A DNA stretch of 64,000 bases from Topomyia yanbarensis. Its lineage: Eukaryota > Arthropoda > Insecta > Diptera > Culicidae. The notes under the pieces were generated by a model that was not told where the DNA came from, ran no database searches, and saw only the letters and a list, made by a program, of their open reading frames with translations. The translations under genes and the position numbers were made by a program. The stretch covers positions 183,579,234 through 183,643,233 of the forward strand of contig NC_080672.1 of the NCBI RefSeq assembly GCF_030247195.1, in the 5' to 3' direction. Shown here piece after piece: positions 19,873 through 31,969 of this stretch (its first letter is position 1; each line of letters opens with the position of its first letter).

Positions 19873-22694
19873 TAAACACGTTTTCATAACGGAATCAAGT
19901 GTCCCCAAATTAGGGATCGAGTCTCCACTAATCTAAGAATTTTCCATTTTTTTGTTGTTTTCCAGAAATGCTCATAGCTCATGTCCAGTATAATATTTCC
20001 ATGTATTTTTTTTATGATTATTGGTCACTCCTAGAAACAATATAAAACTACTAAAAAAGCATAGTTTTTTATCATTCCACGGAGTTGGACTGAAAAATAA
20101 AAAAAGGGATCAAGTCTCCTCAGTCTTCCCTACACATTCCCAAAATAAAGACATGTTCAGCAAATGTTGAATGCTGTGCAATTTTTCGGTGACCAGTTCT
20201 ATGTTTCCAACTTCGCTTCCCATCAAAAAGACCATAGTCCATATTACAGTACATCCATTCAAAAGTGAGCTCAATATGATAGGAAATCTGAGGATTATGA
20301 TTGATTACAGAACTCTGGAATGAGTGTCTGGAATGTTTTCAGGCAGGTATTTGATATTGATGTGATTAGACAACTGTTAGTTCAATAGCAGTAGATCAGT
20401 TTCAAATCAGGATCCCATTCCCACAACTTTTCAAAATTCCTCATGATGTTTAAAACGACAGTTTATCAATGTACTGATTTGATAATTATTATTGTAATGT
20501 TGAATGAAATGAGTCAGCATCAATGAATTATTCTCATCAATCCAATTATTTTTTTGGGTGGGTGGCAAGCGGTGGGGTTGAATCCTGAAGCCTTCACTTG
20601 GCTACGCCGTTGCTTGGAGTTATTTATATAGCTTTTCATTTTCTAAGATATGTTTCAGATCGATCTGATGTTTGTAACTTAGAAACTTTGCAGTCATCAG
20701 GTTCGCGCAAATGACAATTTTTGCATCGATAAGTGATCAAGTTCCATGTAGACAACTTGGAATTGTTCGACGGTTATTTCTAGCGATTGTAGATAGAAAA
20801 AGGAAATACGAAATTCGTTTTATCAATATAATATTTGGCTAATTTAAATGCTTTACTACTATATTGAACAATAAATAGGCGACAAAGGGCAATCCACAAA
20901 TAACAAGCTATAACTTTTAAAGTATTCAAAATAGATATTTAATGTCTTCAGTAAAGTTATTCGCAAAAGTAAGAGCTACAAATTTGTTGAAGACATCATT
21001 TCAATACAATCACTTCTAAGAAAATTTATGAAAATATCTGACCAGTAGGTGGATTAATCAGCGAAAAAATAATAGCAAAAGAAAGGCCATATTACATCCA
21101 TCAATTTCCCCGATGATACTATTGACCTAAAATTAGCCGTTTTGGCGTTAAAAATAGATTGGCTGTTTTTGGTTTTATTTATGACTATGGGAAATTCTAA
21201 AAATATTTCGTCCATATTTAAACAATCTATAGCTCGTTCGAAAGGTATTCTTTAGGCTATCCAAAGATATATGAAGTGTTTATCTATGTCGTCAATTTTG
21301 GCAGATAATTTAAAATAACTGCAAAAACACAATTTTTACACTTTCAAACATTCATATCTTGGAAACTAAACATCATAATCAAAAACAAATTAATAGCGTT
21401 CTGTCTGGGTGATAGGCCTTTCATTTAAAATTGGTTTGGATAAGATCGGTTTAGCCATTGCTGAGAAACACGAATGAGAGTTTGTCCGTTACATACACAC
21501 ACAGAGAGATATTGTCCCAAATCGCCGAGCTGAGTCAATTTGTAAATAAGACTCGGTCCTCCGGGCCTCGGAAAAAATCTTAAAACTTTGAGCGAATTCT
21601 ATACATTTCTTTTATAAGAAATGTAAAACATAATTTGCGGTGTTACCTGCCATTCAAAAACTATTTAACTGTTTTCTTTCAAACTTTGCATACGTTAAAA
21701 ATACATTAATATCAAAAGGCTCAAATGTTTCTTTACTGAGGATTCTTAGTCTGCGTTGTATCAATGCACTGCATTCGCAGGCTGATACTCTGATGTTTCA
21801 TTTTCAGATCCGCAGACGCGGCGTGTAGCGTTAGTAAGCATACTGTATAATATCATTATGTGAAGAACAGTACCTATGCAACTTTATTTTGATGGCATAG
21901 AACGTCAAAGTTAGAACTAAAAAATGCAATTCAAATTCGGATAGGTTTTCTCCAAACAAAACCTATTTCTTTGTAAAATTTCTACTGTTGCTTTATTGGA
22001 AACTTCTGATAATAAATAAATACAATCAAATCTAAATGCAATCAACCTTTTTACGCAAACCATTAAATGTTGCTTGTCCGTTTTTTTTCAATTTACTTTA
22101 GTGTCCATGACCGCATATCAGTCATATTTGCGTTTCTATAAAGCAGAGAGAACAAGCGATTAAATTTGCATTGCAGTTTAAATTTTGATTTTCGAATCGT
22201 GCAACTCTGTTTGAATTTGGTCTTTTATTATTATTGGTCTTTTATTATTATTATATTTACATTGAAAAATACATGTTGATGCATATATTGAGAACGAACT
22301 ATATTGGGACTGGTATGCGGTCATTTTCCATCTAATTTATAAAGATGAGCACAAGCTGGTTCCATCGCTTACTGCGTTCCAGTGCAAATACCACATTCTC
22401 TTACTTCATTACATTGACATATTCTCTGACTTCATGACAAGTGTTGTTATATACATTTTTGTGTTGGCGATATTTCCGATTTGGAACCAATTGCTTGGTA
22501 TATTTATAATCGTTGAATCACGCTATGTCGTTAAACTGCATATATTTTCCTATCATTCCGCTACAGTGCGATGTTGAATGCGACTGCTTTTTTAATTAGT
22601 TTAAACGATAAGTATACTTTCAAAGAATATCGGTGCAAAATTTGAGCATTGCGTTCTAGATATTTTAAGAGATAAAGCGAACGGAACAGGCGAA
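19873..22694. repeat. AT-rich DNA with a dispersed repeat (about 20830-21630)
   Basis: The clearest part is 21470-21630, with GAGTTTGTCCGTTACATACA, GACTCGGTCCTCCGGGCCTCGG and ATTTCTTTTATAAGAAATG. A diverged second copy with the same ending lies at 52225-52345. This looks like a common mosquito non-coding repeat; I do not assign a class. Elsewhere nothing is supported. Confidence 0.55.
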
Positions 22695-22702
22695 ATCCAA
22701 AT

Positions 22703-23435
22703 TAGGGTTTGCAGTACCGACACTTTTTGGCGAGAACCGATACTACGGTACTGAAGCCCTCAGTACCGGTAAAGTACCGGTACTCGAATATTCATTTAAA
22801 AAAATTGAAAAAAGCTTCAAACTGAAATTGAATGCTCGAACTGATGATCTTATTCTCAGATGATTGATTTGTGCTGATCAAAAAACATGTTTATTGTTTT
22901 TAATTTTTAAATTAAATTTTTAATGTATATCAAGGCTCCTTGCCTTCCTGTAAACTATGGAGTTTTGCTGAATTTTCCGATCACCAATAATTACAAATCG
23001 CCCCATTTGAAGCAGCTCACCAAGTCTAAAACTGTTAGCTACTAAATCGCTGTTCGTTCTTTTATAGATGCAGGTTTAAGAGTAAACCAAATACAGACAT
23101 GACTAGACCATACGCGCCACCCAGTGAATAATGGAAACCAATCAGAATGTCGCTAATAAAACTTTAACTTCTAGAATTATTATGATGATGGCCCCACCTC
23201 ATTCCCACACAAAGGTGTTATCTCAACGATTTATCTAGAATGCAAATTAATATAATTAAACGTTATCTTGCAGACCGATATTTTGAAACCGATTCCCCTG
23301 CAGAGTTAACATATTTGTCATAAAAAATTGTATAGTGCCGAAAATACCGGTACTTGCTTTTGTTCAATACCGGTATTACGGTACCAAAAATGGGTCGGTA
23401 TTCCCGGGATTTTCGGTACCGGTACCACAACCCTA
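22703..23435. mobile_element. hAT-like MITE with 8-bp TSD and GGTACC-rich ends
   Basis: The 733-bp element begins TAGGGTTTGCAGTACC and ends with the inverse of TAGGGTTGTGGTACC. It is flanked by ATCCAAAT at 22695-22702 and 23436-23443. An 8-bp duplication and short TAGGG termini are typical of hAT elements. Sub-terminal regions carry several GGTACCGGTACC-like palindromes in both arms. The interior is AT-rich and has no transposase frame. Confidence 0.82.
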
Positions 23436-23443
23436 ATCCAAAT

Positions 23444-24594
23444 CACGCGCAGCGGAACGTTCGCCTTTTCACGCAATGACGGTTTTGAAACGCGAGCATT
23501 CTTATAAAAAAATACACCTAAATATGCATACTAACATTATTACAATTTAATTTGATAAGAAAAGTATTTCGCATATCTTTTTACATCTCTTTACCGGATT
23601 CCATTCATTAGCAAACTTTCTCTGCAGAAGATGTTTTAATACATTTGACCAGCTTTTTGACTCGAATACTCCTCTGGGCATTGTATCGCATGCTTGAAAT
23701 AGGATATACAATGCAATGCAATTTGCGAATGCGATTTAAAGGCAATTTCAATACATAGACAAATTTTCTGGCGGCTGAAATGGACTTGGTTTTTTTGCGT
23801 TTTTCAAACATGGCGGTTCATGTTTGGCTTAAGCTTAAAATTGTTTTTTGAACAATTCCATATCAACATTTGAATAGGGCTAATAAGATTTGTAAACAAA
23901 CTTTTGTTTTGCTGTTTTCTCCTAATTTGTTATCATTTCAACACGGAAAACATTTGGAATTGATTCTACCAAGGATAATGATGTTGATTCATGTGTATTT
24001 TTCATGAAATTCAACTCGGTAGCGGAATAATGAGCGAAATAGGTTTGTTTACAAAAGTCTCATTATCCCTTTTGAAGAATTACTATTGAATTGGTGTGTT
24101 CTTACTTGTATTTTGTTTGTCTAGTGCACTTCATTTAGCCAACGAATGTAGAAAATTGTGGAATCGTGTGGAAGTATAGTAGAACAAGATCTCTGACCTA
24201 AAGTCTTAATGAACGTCAGATTGTGATAAGTTTTGGTGTGATTCTTCCTATAAGTTGGTGGTGATTACCTAGTATACTGGTAAGTATATGTGAGTAGATA
24301 ATGAATCTGAAAATAAGTATTATTTGTTATTTTCATATTAGGCAATTAAGGGCGATTAAATGGCGCGTTCCGTGGGCGATTTGTGGGCGGTTTAAGAGCG
24401 GGTTGGGCGACCAAAAAATGACAGCGGCAAATCGCCCAAATCTTGCATTTGAATTGGCCCCCTAATTGCCAGCAATTTGCTGGCAAATTGAAGGGCAATT
24501 AGCGCATCCGAGTTGGCAAATAGCCCCCGTTAGCCAGCAACTTGCCCTATTTGACTGGGTAAACTCAGTTACGGTAGTGTGCACACCTAGAAAA
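23444..24594. other. Non-coding DNA with a GC-richer patch (24330-24560)
   Basis: No gene is seen. The patch repeats GGGCGATT, GGCAAAT and GGCAATTA in both orientations, for example GGCAATTAAGGGCGATTAAA and TTGCCAGCAATTTGCTGGCAA, and may be a decayed foldback MITE. Its ends cannot be fixed. Confidence 0.35.
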
Positions 24595-24702
24595 AATCGT
24601 GTAAATTTACGTCCCTGACCCTGACATATACGAGCATCAAAAATGACTTACTTTTAAGTTTGATTTTAATTTTACATGACGTTGAATTTCGTAAATCACG
24701 TA
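24595..24702. mobile_element. MITE family A, left half of a split copy
   Basis: The sequence TGACATATACGAGCATC... TTTACATGACGTTGAATTT matches the copy at 17935-18225. It breaks off at TA (24701-24702) and resumes at TA (32921-32922) with ATTTTACTCCACATAT, exactly as in the unsplit copy. The 8.2 kb between is a later insertion. Confidence 0.8.
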
Positions 24703-26061
24703 GGGGAACCGGGGGCAAGTCTGACACCTTAAGCGCTATCATTTTTCTAAAATGCGACACAGCTCCAAAAATTGTATATTCTGTGCGTAATCCTTGTTCA
24801 GATGGTTCTTAACAAGATATAATTTTTTCAGCTAATCCAAAAACCGCAAAAAAAAATAATAAAACCGCACCGCTTACCGCAACCGCACTTTATTTACCGC
24901 ACCACACCGCGCGGTAATGCGGTAAAATTTTTATATTTTTAAAAAATAGTGTTGAAAAATTGTTCATTTGTGTAACCATATATAATAAAATGTTATTCTT
25001 ATTCACACGAAATTTAACTTTTTTTAATTTAACTCAGAATGTAATGTTCATGAAAAAAAATCAACTTTTGCATTTTCTATTAATAGAATTCCGTACATTT
25101 TAAGGCACATTATACATTCAAAAACGTTCTACTGCAGTAGTAGAAAAACTTTTATTTTAGCAACCCTTCAGTTAATTGAAAAAAGTGGAATAAAAATGTA
25201 ATAAGAAATGAGGTTGCATATTTTTTTCTTTAAATTTTCGTATTTTCAATGGTTTGACATATGAAAATGAAATGGATGATTTTCGCATTTACGTAGTAAA
25301 GACCACCTTTCATTCTTAAAGGAATTTCACCAAAAAAAATTTAAAATTTGTAGCATACAGCAGAATTGATTTTTAAAAATAGGGGGTTTTACGGACAAAA
25401 TATCCCAAAACTCTAACTTCCGCATTCTTCAAGAAACCGATGTATTCTCATTCAAAAACTAAGATTGCTCCCTTTAAAAATGTATGAAGTGTAATTTTCT
25501 ATAAGCTAGTCGGAAAGTTCTAGCATTTAATGTATTTTCCTCTAATATTTTCCCAAAGAGCCAATGGCAAAAACTTCAATTGAAGTGAACGGGTGTCAAA
25601 CGATTTGTTATTTAAAAAAGCTTAAAAAAAGCTACAAAATAGTCTTAACTGAAAAATATTAGGACTTGATTTGGTAGAAAATTATAGTAAATTTGAATGG
25701 TACGCGAAAGAAAAGTTATGTAGCATACTTTTTGAGAAAGAGTCCAATAAAATTGACTGCAGAAAAATTCACATTGAATTTACACATCAATCAAAGAAGA
25801 TAGAAACATGATGTTGATGAACGAATGATAGAATAATCATCCTAATTTGGACCCCTCCTTATTTTGGACGCTTTCATTTGTATCCTTTACTGCCAATTAC
25901 TCCAAATTCGTTTGGTTTGATGTAGATAATTATATTCTTTGGGTTGTGTTTAAGTCCCAGCATAATTAGTTCATTTCTAATTCCTTTAAATTAGTCAAAA
26001 TACACAGTTGAAAAATTGATATCGAAAACGATTCATAATTCCACGATTTCCAACAGAAATC

Positions 26062-27274
26062 TGGACGGTCTTTCTACTTCTGCCGCAGTCAGACGTACAA
26101 TCGAGCCAAGTGAACAACAGGTCTCTCGATCTAGTGTGCATTGTCTCGAGAACAAAGGAAACATCGGATTATTGTTGTCATCATGAGTAGAGTTGACGAA
26201 AAAGCTCTACTCCGACCCAACGCTGCGGTCGTTAACTTTAAATTTTGTTCAAAACGACCGAGTTTTAGTGAAGCGGAACACCTTCTGTAGGTAAAAATGC
26301 AGCTTAGGCTTACGGAAGTCTTGTACCTTCAGTGTCATCATCTTCGCAATGCAGTGTTAATATCATTCAACACGTTTGCACAAGCAGAGCGTTTCGTTTT
26401 GAAGAACAACTTAAAACACGTGGTTGAAAGTGACAACGTTGGAATTAAGATTCCAGTATATATTGAGAATGATTATATAGATGTAAGGTTATATGACCTA
26501 TCACCTCGTACCCCTCCTGAGCCAATTGCAAAATGCATGTCGCAATAAGGAAAAGTAGAATCCGTTACACCCGATACTTGGAGACACTTCTTCCCGTGTA
26601 CTCTTAACGGCGTTTTTGTAGTGAGGATACCCTCCTACTTAACAATAAAACTCAAAGCACACGGAATTATAATTATGCAAACTACGCTATGCACCCATGA
26701 GGGACAGACTCCTACGTGCAAGTATTGTAATCAGACAGCTCATCAACCTTGCGCGGAAGATGCAGAGGAAAATGCATCTTAACCGATTGCCAACTCATCT
26801 ACACCAAAACAACCTAAAATAGAGTTTTCAATACCAATGCCTGAACCACAAACGGTAGCAAATTTGTGGCAGCTGTTCAGACCATAATGACAACCGCAAA
26901 AGAATCATCCAGCACCCCAAAAGTAACTGTAACGAACATCGGTAACGAATGTAGTAACAATTACGACGGATTTATACTGATCAATAATAAGTGCAAGAAG
27001 CAGGGGAGAACATCTGATCTCGGACACCAAGCCAGTTTCGACCGGGACGTAAAAAACAAGAGAGAATTAAATGACCCCCCTGACGCTGTTTGTCAACAGA
27101 TCTCGCGAAAAAAGGTCTCCGCTCGCAATAAAAAGTTGCGCGCACGGGATTCAATATAACTACAATAATTCTTGTTTGTATTTTTATTTTTATAAGTATT
27201 ATAAACATATAAAAGATCCACGGCTCCGTTAAGCTACCGCTATGAGCCGTGTCAAATAAACGAATTAAAAAAAA
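26062..27274 (+). mobile_element. ORF1-only LINE derivative (I/Jockey-like) with TSD
   Basis: The 1.2-kb element is flanked by AACAGAAATC at 26052-26061 and 27275-27284. It starts in GC-richer 5'-UTR-like DNA (GCAGTCAGACG) with one decayed ORF1, and ends GTCAAATAAACGAATT plus an A tract. There is no endonuclease or reverse transcriptase. Because both ends and a target duplication are present, this is not an ordinary 5' truncation. It was mobilised as a short RNA, or lost ORF2 in a parent element. A fragment of the same 3' end lies at 49013-49033. Confidence 0.8.
26183..27159 (+). pseudogene. LINE ORF1 (gag-like) with stops
   Basis: From the ATG at 26183 one frame runs through stops at 26288-26290, 26546-26548 and about 26778. 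A frame change near 26865 leads to a lysine/arginine-rich C-terminus ending at 27159. The central part resembles the RNA-binding region of insect LINE ORF1 proteins. One zinc knuckle, CKYCNQTAHQPC, lies near 26720. ORF1 proteins coat element RNA. The copy is inactive. Confidence 0.75.
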
Positions 27275-28300
27275 AACAGAAATCGGGAGAAGTGATGCAC
27301 TTTTAAATTGGATAGAGTACAAATTTATTGTTTTCAAATGATCTAATAATTTTGTCTCTATTTGTATCAGGGTTGTTAATACGATACATTTTTCGCGATA
27401 ATTTATCGGCGTTACTCGTTACTCGCCGATAATGTATCGTCATCGAAAACTCCGTTAACGATAATGTATCGTCGCCTTCATCGTCATCGTCGATAATTGT
27501 ATCGTCGTATTCATCGTCATCGTCGGTTCATCGGTTATCGCGATACATTTTGCGTTACTTTCCCGTTTATTGGAGTTGAAGTTGATGCGGTTAAATTTCA
27601 GTTGTTTTGAAATAAATACCTATTGAAGGACATCTTGTTGGCAGTTGAAAATCAATAGTTTTGGACATTTTTTATGCACAGCGGAGAATTTTTTTCAACT
27701 TTTCGGGAAAGTATATCATACTGAAGGGAAAGTTGTTGGCAGTTGAAAATCAATAATTTTGGACATTTTCAATACGCAAAAGGGTCCGACGATGTGTCAA
27801 AATGGAATTTTTTGACATTAAAAATGTCTTACTCCACTATCTGGGGCTAGGTGTCATTCTAAAATCTAAACTATCTCCCATGTAACGAAACTATGTAAGG
27901 TTTGCACGCTTATAACTCCGATATTACTAGATGGATTTTAATCATTCATACACCAACCGATTCAGAAACACCTAACTTAAATATTGGTAATAATTTAATA
28001 TCTTCCCAATAAAAGTAGACTTTTGGAAAATGGTAAAATTAAAAAGTTCACGAAAAACGGGAAAATTACCATTCGTGAGGCAGATTTCTCGGACACATAC
28101 GTCAAGAGAGGGCAGCTTAGTTGCTCAATGAAACACGAAAAGTCATAAATAGAAGCAACGCATGTCCGTTTAAATCAGTTGTTGCTCTTATCCCATACGA
28201 GCAACATTGTCTCCGGGCGATGCAATAAGCGCTATCGATTTTCGGTAACGTTGGCATTCGCACACACTCCCACCTAAGTGACTAAACCATATACGGTTAG

Positions 28301-28311
28301 TTTATAAATAG
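28301..28311 (+). promoter_or_regulatory. TATAAATAG promoter-like element (copy 2)
   Basis: Same element and leader as at 10231-10241. Here the leader is interrupted 40 bases downstream by a MITE. Confidence 0.45.
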
Positions 28312-28351
28312 AGGTGACGCGTACCCGTTTGAATCAGTTTTTGTTCTTATG

Positions 28352-28689
28352 CACGGAAACGAAAAACTACCTAAAATTGAGTTCCTTTGACTCAATCTCG
28401 TGGTATCGTGGGGGAACTTAAAATTAGGTAAACCGTGTTGAAGGTAGTTTCCATTTAACCACGGCAAAAATTACAACTCATTGATAGGTTTTTTATACTC
28501 AAATTTAAGTTGAATTTACCTAATTTTGAGTTCACCCCAAACAACTCAAAAGTACCTTCCTCCACGGAAGACCTCGACTGAGTCGAATCTCTCTTTTTGT
28601 TTTTGACAACACTAATAAGTGCGAAAGCGACGCACAACTCAAAAGTACGTTAAAAGAACTTATTCTGCAGGTTGTTTTATTTAACCGTG
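28352..28689. mobile_element. MITE E with CACGG termini, flanked by TG
   Basis: Comparison with copy 1 (CTTATGTCGAAC at 10276) shows a clean 338-bp insertion plus duplicated TG. The ends are CACGGAAACGAAAAACTACCT and, in inverse, CACGGTTAAATAAAACAACCT. It has no coding capacity. The empty site in copy 1 proves that it inserted after the segmental duplication or into only one copy. Confidence 0.8.
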
Positions 28690-28901
28690 TGTCGAACGGG
28701 TAAGATCGTGGCTGCAGCGTCTGGGCACTACAATAAGCGGTAGACGCTATGCATTTTCGGCAGCGGTGGCCGTGTGCGGATTTTTCGGGTACCAGCACGG
28801 TGTCACAGAATGGTTTGCAAAGTGGGTGGGCGGGGTGGTTTGGATTTAATTCAATACGGTGTGTGCTGCTTAAGAGTGTTGCGTTTGAAAAAAATATATT
28901 T

Positions 28902-29158
28902 CTAGAGAAAATTTTCAATAGGACGTAAGTAACATTGAGAGCCTCTCTTTGTTTACTTTCTCTTTCGTTTATTACGACGTCACTACAACACTTTGCACTA
29001 ATTTTCCAGTACATATCAAAAGCCGACGGTTTTTACTAGAATATTATGCAAAGAGTAGAGTAGTAAATGTTGAAATGACCGAGTAATGAACAGAAGAGAA
29101 AGACCCCAAAGAGAATCTCTCATTGTTACTTACGTCCTATTGTAAATTTTCTCTAGAG
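28902..29158. mobile_element. MITE F with ~47-bp inverted ends
   Basis: The copy-1 equivalent (AAATATATTTATTTTTATG at 10483) is uninterrupted. Here a 257-bp element begins CTAGAGAAAATTT and ends with its inverse. The arms agree over ~47 bases with only a few mismatches, including CAATAGGACGTAAGTAACA. TT flanks both sides. The arms' high match suggests a young, perhaps recently active family. Confidence 0.85.
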
Positions 29159-29353
29159 TTATTTTTATGCATGCGTGTGCGTTGTAACTTGTTAATCCAT
29201 GTTTACGGCGCTTTGTAGCTGCGTAGGGTAAAGAGCCTATTGGTTTTCATGTTTCATATTTCGGTTATGTTTTTTATCAGTAAGGCATCTGACAACGTGC
29301 TTCTGTAGTTATTGCACTGTTCAGCAGCGTAGTATTTTATATAGGAGAGTACA

Positions 29354-29470
29354 CTCAGGTTTTTTTACGCGGATTTTGAAATTTACGCGGTTTTCATTAA
29401 CGCTTTTTTTTTTTTTAATTTACGCGGTTTTCATTTACACGGCCTATATCCCCTGCGTGAAAAATCTGAG
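29354..29470. mobile_element. Small MITE-like unit with ACGCGG repeats (copy 2)
   Basis: Segmental counterpart of 10689-10801, with a longer T run. Confidence 0.45.
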
Positions 29471-29695
29471 TGTAATTGCATCGGAAACAATCACATTCCC
29501 AGCAGAACTTCTTGTTTTCTAATTTCAAACACTTTTGTTTCGTACTGCACACAACGGAAAATTTTAAAACAGAACTTACCGTCCCAGCAGCAGTTTAAGC
29601 GGGTGTTCTTTTTCGATTCAAATTCAAGCCATGTCTTAAGCGTTACTGGACTTAAAATTGTTTTCACAGTTTATCCAGTCAGAATATATGTCCTA

Positions 29696-29955
29696 CCCTA
29701 TGTATTTAAAACACAGTTCTAATTGCGTTTTAAAGTATACAACAAATAGAACGGTTGGGTATACTAATTTAAATTTTAAAATAAATCTGTTTTAAATTAT
29801 GAAACAAACCGCTGTACTGAAGATACCCTATGTATTTAAAACACAGTTCTAATTGCGTTTTAAAGTATACAACAAATAGAACGGTTGGGTATACTAATTT
29901 AAATTTTAAAATAAATCTGTTTTAAATTATGAAACAAACCGCTGTACTGAAGATA
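29696..29955. repeat. 130-bp tandem duplication
   Basis: Bases 29696-29825 and 29826-29955, both beginning CCCTATGTATTTAAAACAC, are essentially identical. Copy 1 of the segmental duplication has this stretch once (from about 11027), so the tandem duplication is younger than the segmental event. Confidence 0.95.
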
Positions 29956-30632
29956 TAATTATATCAGTCCTATTACCACATAAAACACCTATATAACATA
30001 AAACGCTGCAGAATTGGTTTAATAATACAATGTTTACACTACAGAGTTATAACACGTTTTAATAATTAGCAACAAGAAAAATGTCACCAAGATAGCATAA
30101 AACCCGTTTTAACTGGTAGTGCGAACGTTGCATAACAATGTAATTTATCAAATAATTTCATTTTTTCCACCACTAATCGATCAAGAAATACTTAAACTTA
30201 AGATTGTTTACTTAAGTTCATTAGTACATTATTGAAAATTTAAATGAAAAATGAAATTTCATATTTCATGGAGAATCTGCATATTTCCGTTGGCGGGCGT
30301 GAGCTTCCTCATCACAGCTCTCAATATGGAACTTTTCTTTTGAATATATTTTCTGGACAGACCAGCCTATTTTTACTAGATGGATCAGCCAAATAATGCC
30401 AATCACCTAGTGAGATACTTGATTAATTAATAGATTACCGTTAAAAGACCTTCAATAAATTATGTTTTGATGGGGAGGGTATATAGCAAATTGTAACATA
30501 TGAAAACAGGCGAGTGAACAAGAACGTGAGTCGATATGTGTGATAGATAAAATTCATTTGCACGCTCTTGAAAAAAACTACATTTTTAATGTCACCGTGG
30601 TCGTGTCCTGTACACAACCCTTTAGTTTTTTT

Positions 30633-31969
30633 AACTTTTCGAGTAAGTTGGTGCAAAGAAGAGTCCCAGGTGTACAGTGCGGCAAAAAGGTGATCAAAAT
30701 TGTTTTGACCATGAAGAAAACAAATTTTGAGCTATTGTGTATTTAATAATTTTTATCACTCAAAGACATATATTGAAAAAAACTACTAAACCACTATTAT
30801 TAGGCCATTCACAAATTATACTACACATTTAAGTGATGTGGTGATCAACAGATTTTATATTAATTTTAATTTAAACTAGAAGATTTTGAATTTTAAACAG
30901 GAGAATATACATATTTCCAATGCATATTTTTTTCTAGTTGGGAAGCTTTTAGCCCCTCCTCCGTTTCTTCTCTCCACTATGTAACAGGATGCTTCATGCT
31001 TCCTTCTTTTACCCTCAAATATGTAGTGTAATTTATGAACGGCCTCATAATAGAGTTTCAGTCGTTTTTGAATACAGTGAAGACCCATTTTTATCAGCCC
31101 CTTGGTGAATTGACATTGACAAAATCGGCACATATTTTTTCTGGTTCTAAAGAGACGATGTCGAAACGCAAACACCAAGACTAATATATTTTTTCCTTTC
31201 TTTTTAATAAACCGCAGTAGTTAAAATAATCTTCTTTAGTCCCTCGACAAAGCCTCATAACCCGTTCTGATTATTTAGTAAAAATTTCCCTTAGGAGGTC
31301 TTACAGTACAGTAGTATTATTTTTGTATATTTTGCATCTCTCAGATAAGAAAGATATGCTAAAGAAGGAATTTACTCGAATTTGACTTGAACGTAGACTA
31401 GAGACCACCAAACGGTTTTGATAGTGTTTGTTTTACAGATTCGTCTTGGTGAAGCTATACCTGCGGAAATTTGTGGCTTCCATACCAAAACATTGCTTTT
31501 TGGACACTAAATCATTCTAAGTTGTAAGAGATACAAATAAACTAATAATACAAAAATTCTGTATTTTCTTATGCTGAACAAAATCTTGGAACATTTTGAA
31601 ATTCTACAAAATTACCAGGAAAAGTATTTTGAAATAAGCAATTTTGTGGGGTATATCAAAGAAATCTTCACAAGCGTATAATTAAATCGACAGATAGACA
31701 CATAGTCTCTTCAGCGAAGTTAATACTAAAGATATTCTCAACAACTTTGCCAAAAAAAGTATTTTTTTATATTTTCATAAATGACCAAACAAAAACTTGC
31801 TTCTCAGCTTCAGAGGGATTAATCACCCAACTAATACTTTTTAAATGCAAAAAATATAAATAAACTTTGCTGAAGACACTATAGTTAAAACATGTTTTTC
31901 GTGGTTCAAAGAATTTCTTTCACCTTTTTGCCATTTTGGAAACACTGTGCACTGGTGGATTCTCCTGTG
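30633..31969. other. Cargo of unit D without recognised gene
   Basis: AT-rich. A 100-codon minus-strand frame (30876-31178) contains CRFCQCQ and a basic stretch, but I recognise no family. Near its two ends are GTACAGTGCGGCAAAAAGGTG (30672) and, in inverse, GCACAGTGTTTCC...GGCAAAAAGGTG (about 31922-31950), a possible inverted-repeat element. Confidence 0.35.

Larger units (their letters stand above)
27811..30632. repeat. Segmental duplication, copy 2 (histone block absent)
   Basis: This matches 5543-5785 joined directly to about 9985-11833. The junction AAGTTCACGAAAAACGGGAAAATT shares a run of A with both breakpoints. Relative to copy 1 it carries insertions at 28352-28689 and 28902-29158 and a tandem duplication at 29696-29955. 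Confidence 0.9.

Noticed and set aside
30673..31949. A second Transib-like element with TACAGTG and CACAGTG ends
   Set aside because: One heptamer is altered, no 5-bp duplication is present, and the nonamer-spacer layout does not fit; the similarity of the arms may be a different MITE.
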